From the NCBI RefSeq assembly GCF_002913045.1, contig NZ_PPAF01000020.1, positions 1 through 39,474 on the forward strand: a stretch of 39,474 nt of DNA, in the 5' to 3' direction. Positions 34,358-39,474 of this stretch are shown in pieces (within the stretch, counting starts at the first letter, position 1; each line of letters opens with the position of its first letter). The DNA is from Campylobacter concisus (GTDB taxonomy: Bacteria; Campylobacterota; Campylobacteria; Campylobacterales; Campylobacteraceae). The translations under genes were made by a program, and so were the position numbers. The notes under the pieces were generated by a model. That model was not told the DNA's origin. It worked only from the letters and a program-made list of their open reading frames with translations, and ran no database searches.

Positions 34358-36268
34358 ATGCTAAAAAAACAAGCCGATACTATAAGATTTTTGTGCGCTG
34401 ACATGGTGCAAAACGCTAACAGCGGACACCCAGGTGCACCTATGGGTCTAGCTGATATTATGGTGGTTTTAAGCAACTTTTTAAAACACAATCCAAAAAA
34501 TCCAAAATGGCTAAACAGAGATAGGCTCGTTTTTAGCGGTGGTCACGCTTCAAGTTTGGTTTATAGCTTTTTGCACCTAAGCGGCTACGATTTAAGCCTT
34601 GATGAGCTTAAAAATTTTCGCCAACTTGGCTCAAACACTCCAGGACACCCAGAGATTCACACTCCAGGCGTTGAGGTTGCTACTGGCCCGCTTGGTCAAG
34701 GTGTAGCAAACGCAGTTGGCCTAGCCATGGCAGAAAAATACGCCGCAAACGTGCTAAACGAACCAGACAATAAAATAATCGATCATAAAATTTACTGCCT
34801 TTGCGGTGATGGCGATCTTGAAGAGGGCATAAGCTACGAGGCATGTTCAATCGCAGGAAATTTAAGACTAGACAACCTTGTGCTCATCTACGACTCAAAC
34901 AACATCACGATCGAGGGCGACACGGCGATAGCTTTTAGTGAGGATGTCAAAGCCAGGTTTGAGGCGCAGGGCTGGGAGGTCGCGCGCATCGATGGACACG
35001 ACTACGATCAGATCGAATTTGCACTAGAGCAGGCAAACGAGAAAGAGTCGCCATATCTTATCATCGCAAACACACGCATAGCACGTGGTGCAATGGAGCT
35101 TGAGGGCTCACACCACAGCCACGGCGCGCCACTTGGCGAAGAGATCATCAAAAAGGCAAAGGCCGCAGCTGGCTTTGATCCTGAGAAGAAATTTGCCATT
35201 GACGAGGACGTGCTTTTAAGGTTTAGAGGTGCAGTTGAAAAGGGTGATCTTGAAGAAGCGATGTGGAACAAAAAGGTTGAGGCACTAAGCATTGAAGGCA
35301 AAAATTTACTAAACTCGCTTCTTAATCCAGACTTTAGCAAGATCGAATTCCCTGACTTTAGCGACAAGAAGCTAGCCACAAGGGATACAAACCATGCCAT
35401 TTTAAATGAAATAGCTAAAAAACTACCTGGCTTTATCGGTGGTAGTGCTGACCTTGCTCCTTCAAATAAGACTGAGCTAAAGGGTATGGGCGACTTCCCA
35501 AATGGCAAAAATATCCACTACGGCATTAGAGAACACGCCATGGCAGCTATCAATAATGGCATCTCAAGATACGGCCTTTTCTTGCCATTTTCAGCGACAT
35601 TTTTCATCTTTAGCGACTATCTAAAGCCAAGTGCGAGGATAGCAGCGCTAATGGGCATCAAGCACTTTTTTGTCTTCACGCACGATAGCATCGGCGTTGG
35701 CGAAGATGGTCCGACACATCAGCCCATCGAACAGCTTAGCACATTTAGAGCGATGCCAAATTTCTATACTTTTCGCCCAGCTGATGGCAACGAAAATGCA
35801 GCTAGCTGGAAAGTGGCTCTAAATTTAAATGCTCCAAGTGCCTTTGTGCTTAGCCGTCAAGGGCTTGATCCACTTGCAAAAGGCGAATTTGGCGAGGTTA
35901 GTAACGGCGCATATCTTTTAAGCTCGTCAAAAGATGCGAAGATAACATTTATAGCAAGCGGTAGCGAGGTCTCACTCTGTGTAAAGGCAGCTGAAATTCT
36001 TGGCGAACAAGGCATTGGTGCAAACATCGTGTCAGCTCCTTGTTTTGACCTACTTTGCGAGCAGCCAGATGAATACGTGGCTAAAATTTTAGACAAAAAC
36101 ACGACGATCATCGCAGTTGAAGCTGCAACTGGCTTTGAGTGGTATAAATTTGCCGATGCAGTTTATGGCATGAATAGCTTTGGTGCTAGCGGAAAGGCTA
36201 ACGAGCTATTTGATCACTTTGGATTTACTCCGCAAAAACTTGCAAATTTTGCTAGCGAACTTATATAA
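34358..36268 (+). CDS. tkt: Transketolase
   Basis: Thiamine-diphosphate enzyme moving two-carbon units in the non-oxidative pentose phosphate pathway (636 aa, normal). It opens with NANSGHPGAPMGLADI, has the ThDP/metal motif GDGDLEEG then IYDSNNITIEG, and in the pyrimidine domain GIREHAMAAINNG with the catalytic Glu. HDSIGVGEDGPTHQPIE is the conserved substrate loop. Own promoter and ribosome site. In C. jejuni it also follows ispA (recalled). Confidence 0.97.
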   Translation: MLKKQADTIRFLCADMVQNANSGHPGAPMGLADIMVVLSNFLKHNPKNPKWLNRDRLVFSGGHASSLVYSFLHLSGYDLSLDELKNFRQLGSNTPGHPEIHTPGVEVATGPLGQGVANAVGLAMAEKYAANVLNEPDNKIIDHKIYCLCGDGDLEEGISYEACSIAGNLRLDNLVLIYDSNNITIEGDTAIAFSEDVKARFEAQGWEVARIDGHDYDQIEFALEQANEKESPYLIIANTRIARGAMELEGSHHSHGAPLGEEIIKKAKAAAGFDPEKKFAIDEDVLLRFRGAVEKGDLEEAMWNKKVEALSIEGKNLLNSLLNPDFSKIEFPDFSDKKLATRDTNHAILNEIAKKLPGFIGGSADLAPSNKTELKGMGDFPNGKNIHYGIREHAMAAINNGISRYGLFLPFSATFFIFSDYLKPSARIAALMGIKHFFVFTHDSIGVGEDGPTHQPIEQLSTFRAMPNFYTFRPADGNENAASWKVALNLNAPSAFVLSRQGLDPLAKGEFGEVSNGAYLLSSSKDAKITFIASGSEVSLCVKAAEILGEQGIGANIVSAPCFDLLCEQPDEYVAKILDKNTTIIAVEAATGFEWYKFADAVYGMNSFGASGKANELFDHFGFTPQKLANFASELI

Positions 36269-36276
36269 ATTTAATC

Positions 36277-36296
36277 TTGGGGAGTAAAATCCCCAA
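36277..36296. terminator. Hairpin after tkt
   Basis: TTGGGGA-GTAAAA-TCCCCAA is a 7-bp stem just after the tkt stop codon. There is no T-run on the plus strand, so it may terminate weakly and allow read-through into uppP, 30 bases on. Confidence 0.55.
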
Positions 36297-36325
36297 CTGC
36301 AATCTAAAATCAAAAAAGGCATTTT

Positions 36326-37120
36326 ATGGAAATTTCTCACGTTATCGTTTTGGCCTTGGTGCAAGGCATAAGCGAATTTTTACCCATTTCAAGCTCGGCT
36401 CATCTTATCTTGGTGCCAAAGCTACTTGGCTGGCCAGATCAGGGGCTTGCCTTTGACGTGGCAGTACACGTTGGTACGTTAAGCGCGATACTTTTTTATT
36501 TTAAAGATACGATTTTTAAGCTACTTCGTGACTTTTTTGCCTCGATCGCACAAAGAAAGATGGTAGGCGATAGCCTGCTTGTCTGGTGCGTGGGATTTGC
36601 TACCATTCCAGTTGGGATCTTTGGACTTTTGTTTAACAACATTATCGAAGAATACGCAAGAAGCGGCGTTGTGATCGCTATTACTACGATCATCTTTGGC
36701 ATAGCACTTTATTTTGCTGATCTTCGCTCGACAAATAAAAGCGAATATGAAATGACCATAAAAATTGCTCTTATCATAGGCTTAGCACAAGCCGTGGCGC
36801 TCATCCCTGGCGTCTCAAGATCAGGTGTGACGATGACAGCAGCTTTATTTTTAGGTTTTAGCCACAAGGGAAGTGCGAATTTCTCATTTTTGATGTCGAT
36901 CCCAGTCATCATCCTAGCCGGTGGACTTGAGAGCATAAAGCTCATAAAAGATCCAAATGCGCTTCCTTGGAGCGACATCGCCCTTGGTGTAATTATAAGT
37001 GCAGTTAGCGCTTATCTCTGCGTGAAGCTATTTATGGGGATCATCTCAAGAATCAGGATGCTTCCTTTTGTCATCTATCGCTTGATTTTGGGGACATTTT
37101 TACTTTATTTATTTTTATGA
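36326..37120 (+). CDS. uppP: Undecaprenyl-diphosphatase (BacA type)
   Basis: Integral membrane enzyme that recycles undecaprenyl diphosphate to the monophosphate carrier for peptidoglycan and glycan export; overexpression gives bacitracin resistance in other species. 264 aa with about seven or eight helices. Signature motifs are QGISEFLPISSSAHL with catalytic Glu16 region and the second repeat ALIPGVSRSGVTM. The ATG is preceded by AAAAAAGGCA. It may be partly co-transcribed with tkt. Confidence 0.95.
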   Translation: MEISHVIVLALVQGISEFLPISSSAHLILVPKLLGWPDQGLAFDVAVHVGTLSAILFYFKDTIFKLLRDFFASIAQRKMVGDSLLVWCVGFATIPVGIFGLLFNNIIEEYARSGVVIAITTIIFGIALYFADLRSTNKSEYEMTIKIALIIGLAQAVALIPGVSRSGVTMTAALFLGFSHKGSANFSFLMSIPVIILAGGLESIKLIKDPNALPWSDIALGVIISAVSAYLCVKLFMGIISRIRMLPFVIYRLILGTFLLYLFL

Positions 37121-37143
37121 TTTTAAAGTTTTAAAAAGTAAAA

Positions 37144-37174
37144 GCCAAGTGTGGAGAAATTTTTTACACTTGGC
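37144..37174. terminator. Bidirectional terminator between uppP and the coiled-coil gene
   Basis: GCCAAGTGT (37144-37152) and ACACTTGGC (37166-37174) form a 9-bp perfect stem with a 13-base loop. On the minus strand it is followed by TTTTACTTTTT. It serves both converging genes. Confidence 0.85.
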
Positions 37175-37229
37175 AAGAATATTTAGCGTGAGTATCTTTC
37201 AAGAAAAATTTCAAGATAAGCTTGGTAAT

Positions 37230-38468
37230 TTAATCCTCTTTTTTATCTTTTTTAATAACATTTAGCAGATCTTTTGCAGCTTGATAAGCCCTATCTCCAA
37301 ATTTCTTAGCTTCTGATTTGATATCAATTTGTTTTATGTCTTCAAATTTTTCGTTAGCTTTTTTCTCAAGATTAGCGATCTCTTGTTTGATCTCTTCGAT
37401 TTTGTCATTTGTATCAAAATTTAGCTTTAGCTTTTTACTCTTGTCATTTAGCTCTTGCTTTAAGGCTTCAAATTTATTATTTGCCTCGCTCATAAGCTTT
37501 GCCATGCCGTTTGACTTTAGCTCTTCTATCCTTGAAATGATCTGCTCTCTTGCTTGATCGCTAATACGTTTAAATTTTGCTAGGTTTGTATCTAGCTCGC
37601 TATTTATAACGTTTTCGATCTCGTTTCTTGCTACACCTTCAAATTCCTTTTCAAGTTCCCTAAGCAATGCTATAAATTCTTCATCAATATTTTTTAAATT
37701 TAGTAGTTGTGAGTTTAGCCTAAGCTCATCTGGAGCAAATTTCGCCTCATCTTTAAGTTTTTCTATGGCTCTTAAAATGCCATCTCTTGTGCCACTTATC
37801 GCTCCACTTATCAGCTCTTTTGCAAAGATATGACCCTCATCTGCTAAATTTGCCGCTGCTATGATGATATTTTTTGAAATTTCAAGTATTCGCTCTTTGC
37901 TAAACTCTCCTCCAATTATCGCAACATAGGTCATATTTTTAGCTATCGCACCAGCTGTTTCTTCGACATCTTTTGCGCCTTCAAGAGTTGTCAAAAATGC
38001 GATTTGAGCACTTTCTTTTAAAATTCCAAGAAGCCTTGTTTCTCTAATGATCGCATTATTTAAAAGCTCTAAAATTTCCTCTTTTTCACTAAAATTTCTA
38101 TCTTTTACGACTTCTTCAGCTGCTTCAAATGAAATTTTAAGTCTATTTTTTATCTCTTCTCGTTTTGCTTCTATTGCACGATTTAGCTCATCTTTTTTAT
38201 CAAGTAGCTCGTAAAGCGCCTTTTCTTCAGCACCGACAATGGCTTGATTTATTCCCTCCATGGCACTTTTTAGATTTTTTGCATTTATGAGATCTTCTTT
38301 GTTCATCTTGTCATAAAGCTCGTTCATTTTAGCCTTTAAAATTTCTGGCAAAGCATTTATATCTTTGTTCGCAGCATCCTGAAAGAAGTTATTGCAAAGA
38401 GCTTTTATACTTATTAATAAGCCATCGCTGCTTTTATAATCATGTAAATTTTGTTCTAAATTATTCAT
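37230..38468 (-). CDS. Long helical/coiled-coil protein of unknown function
   Basis: A 412-aa, almost entirely alpha-helical, Glu/Lys-rich cytoplasmic protein without signal peptide. Residues 140-240 contain three Ala/Gly-rich amphipathic segments (SAQIAFLTTLEGAKDVEETA, AKELISGAISGTRDGILRAI) that recall phasin-like helices. From about 270 to 385 a long coiled coil follows (FEALKQELNDKSKKLKLNFD). It might belong near DUF6781-type proteins, but I cannot confirm this. It starts 10 bases after the DUF493 gene, so it is the last gene of the moaC unit. Confidence 0.6.
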   Translation of the reverse strand: MNNLEQNLHDYKSSDGLLISIKALCNNFFQDAANKDINALPEILKAKMNELYDKMNKEDLINAKNLKSAMEGINQAIVGAEEKALYELLDKKDELNRAIEAKREEIKNRLKISFEAAEEVVKDRNFSEKEEILELLNNAIIRETRLLGILKESAQIAFLTTLEGAKDVEETAGAIAKNMTYVAIIGGEFSKERILEISKNIIIAAANLADEGHIFAKELISGAISGTRDGILRAIEKLKDEAKFAPDELRLNSQLLNLKNIDEEFIALLRELEKEFEGVARNEIENVINSELDTNLAKFKRISDQAREQIISRIEELKSNGMAKLMSEANNKFEALKQELNDKSKKLKLNFDTNDKIEEIKQEIANLEKKANEKFEDIKQIDIKSEAKKFGDRAYQAAKDLLNVIKKDKKED

Positions 38469-38478
38469 ATCTTTTACC

Positions 38479-38745
38479 TTATAAAACGTATTTTGCTTCG
38501 TGTTTTAGTGCTGAAAATATCTCTAGTCTCTCTTCTTCGCTCAAAACTAGTACGGCTAAGTCATAGCTAGCGTATTTTTTATCTTTGCTAAATTTTGAAA
38601 AAACTAGCTTAAATTCTCTATCTTTTACTATCTCTTTTACCTTTTCTTCTACATTGACATCTGCATCAAATATTATTTTGTATTCCCAATGTGTTGGGTA
38701 ATCAATTTTTGCTTTTTTGTTATTTAGATCGCATATACTCGCCAC
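38479..38745 (-). CDS. DUF493 (HP0495/YbeD-like) family protein
   Basis: An 88-aa ferredoxin-fold protein of the DUF493 family, recognised by the opening [18 protein letters not shown] and by SFSKDKKY-like [20 protein letters not shown]. YbeD of E. coli and HP0495 of H. pylori belong here; function is unsettled, perhaps as a small-ligand or regulatory domain. It overlaps the end of moaC by 26 bases and sits next to moaC in C. jejuni as well (recalled). Confidence 0.85.
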   Translation of the reverse strand: MASICDLNNKKAKIDYPTHWEYKIIFDADVNVEEKVKEIVKDREFKLVFSKFSKDKKYASYDLAVLVLSEEERLEIFSALKHEAKYVL

Positions 38746-39193
38746 TTTTTCCTCCTGTTTTACTCTCTAACACGATATTACTTATTTCCATACTTTTATC
38801 TATAGCTTTTACCATATCATAAATGGTCAAAAGCCCCACGCTAACGCCAGTTAATGCCTCCATCTCAACGCCTGTTTTGCCCTCTATTTTTACGCTCACA
38901 TAAAGCTTAAAAGCACAAATTTCAGGCAGCTCCTCGATATCACAATCCACACCTAAAATAGCTAATGGATGGCACATTGGGATTAGTTCGCTTGTCTTTT
39001 TTGCACCCATTATTGCAGCGACAACGGCTGTTTGGATGACTGGGCCTTTCTTGCCAGTATTTTCTTTTATCGCTCTAAAGGCCTCTTTGCTCATTTTGAT
39101 GATCCCGCTAGCAGTTGCTACTCTTTTAGTTGGATCTTTTGGGCTTACATCGACCATTTTTGGGCGGTCTTTCTCATCTAAATGCGTTAGCAT
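38720..39193 (-). CDS. moaC: Cyclic pyranopterin monophosphate synthase
   Basis: Second enzyme of molybdenum cofactor synthesis, working after MoaA to form cyclic pyranopterin phosphate. 157 aa, standard. Conserved stretches are [31 protein letters not shown] and [20 protein letters not shown], with the catalytic Asp and Lys in [19 protein letters not shown] lies close before the ATG. It heads the three-gene minus-strand unit. Confidence 0.96.
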   Translation of the reverse strand: MLTHLDEKDRPKMVDVSPKDPTKRVATASGIIKMSKEAFRAIKENTGKKGPVIQTAVVAAIMGAKKTSELIPMCHPLAILGVDCDIEELPEICAFKLYVSVKIEGKTGVEMEALTGVSVGLLTIYDMVKAIDKSMEISNIVLESKTGGKSGEYMRSK

Positions 39194-39213
39194 TATCTCT
39201 CCTTTTTTGGCGG

Positions 39214-39219
39214 ATTATA
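39214..39219 (-). promoter_or_regulatory. -10 box of moaC
   Basis: Minus-strand GGCTATAATCC gives a perfect TATAAT about 20 bases before the start codon, implying a very short leader. Confidence 0.55.
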
Positions 39220-39327
39220 GCCTATTTAAACAAATTTAAATTACCAATGGCTTTAAGCTAAAAATATATCAAACACATAAAATTTAGCTTTTTACTTAAA
39301 TACTAAAGATTTCTCATTACTTAATAT

Positions 39328-39385
39328 AATTATTTAATTTAAATAATTTTCTTAAGAAATAATTTAAATTTAAATTTAAATTATT
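39328..39385. repeat. Two adjacent AT-only palindromes
   Basis: The first (39328-39348) is AATTATTTAA-T-TTAAATAATT. The second (39358-39385) is a perfect 28-base palindrome of alternating AAATTT units. Bases 39194-39474 hold no gene; these palindromes are the only structure seen. They could be a binding site for a regulator or nucleoid protein in front of a gene beyond the window. Confidence 0.55.
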
Positions 39386-39474
39386 ATACAAATTAGCACT
39401 AAAAATAAGTGATTCAATAGATAATAAATTTTATTAAAGCCATATTAGTATTGATTAAATCATAATGTCTATAT

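Noticed and set aside
39328-39385. Replication origin or DnaA-box cluster
   Set aside because: No TTATCCACA-like boxes nearby and no dnaA or dnaN gene in the window.

Overview
This AT-rich window is a chromosomal segment of a Campylobacter-type epsilonproteobacterium. A member of the C. concisus/C. curvus/C. showae group is the likeliest source. The evidence is the order nfu–TPR-like gene–murE–ybaB–PDZ gene–ispA–tkt, the moaC–DUF493 pair, a ribosomal cluster without rpmD (L30), and the codon and promoter style (TATAAT boxes, few -35 boxes). Species assignment is an inference. Almost everything is core genome. No tRNA, rRNA, insertion sequence, prophage or CRISPR array is visible.

Layout. (1) 1-5013: redox and sulfur genes: Fe-superoxide dismutase, a MalY/PatB-type cystathionine beta-lyase (minus strand), a DIP1984-family protein, a MetB-type PLP enzyme and thiol peroxidase Tpx with an unusual Cys-rich tail. 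(2) 5014-10616, all minus strand: rnhB behind a periplasmic protein, an AAA ATPase, and a 994-aa fused type IIG restriction-modification enzyme. The enzyme's last codons contain a G9 tract that is a candidate phase-variable switch. (3) 10726-24863: one continuous ribosomal superoperon, S10–spc–secY–map–infA–alpha, from rpsJ to rplQ. It has three long non-coding stretches (before rpsJ, rpsH-rplF, infA-rpmJ) that are packed with stable hairpins and look like regulatory leaders. (4) 25042-26107: a gene for a signal-peptide-less protein behind an almost ideal sigma-28 (FliA) promoter, probably a flagellum-dependent secreted protein. (5) 26171-29294: a four-gene unit made of a small protein with the [FeFe]-hydrogenase H-cluster fold and an SsuABC/TauABC-like ABC transporter (permease, ATPase, periplasmic binding protein). 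This is the most novel-looking system here. (6) 29442-34247: nfu, a helical-repeat protein with a TTG start, murE, panD, ybaB, a PDZ protein and ispA, tightly packed. (7) tkt and uppP, each with its own signals. (8) 37144-39193, minus strand: moaC, a DUF493 protein and a 412-aa helical coiled-coil protein. (9) 39194-39474: no gene, with two AT-only palindromes.

How the genes work together. The ribosomal block makes most of both subunits plus the RNA polymerase alpha subunit, SecY, methionine aminopeptidase and IF-1. murE, ispA and uppP all feed cell-wall synthesis (UDP-MurNAc-tripeptide and undecaprenyl phosphate supply). The MetB-like and PatB-like enzymes could together carry out trans-sulfuration toward methionine. 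SodB and Tpx protect a microaerophile from oxygen by-products. The hydrogenase-like protein is translationally coupled to the transporter permease, so the two are expected to share a task, but the substrate cannot be read from sequence.
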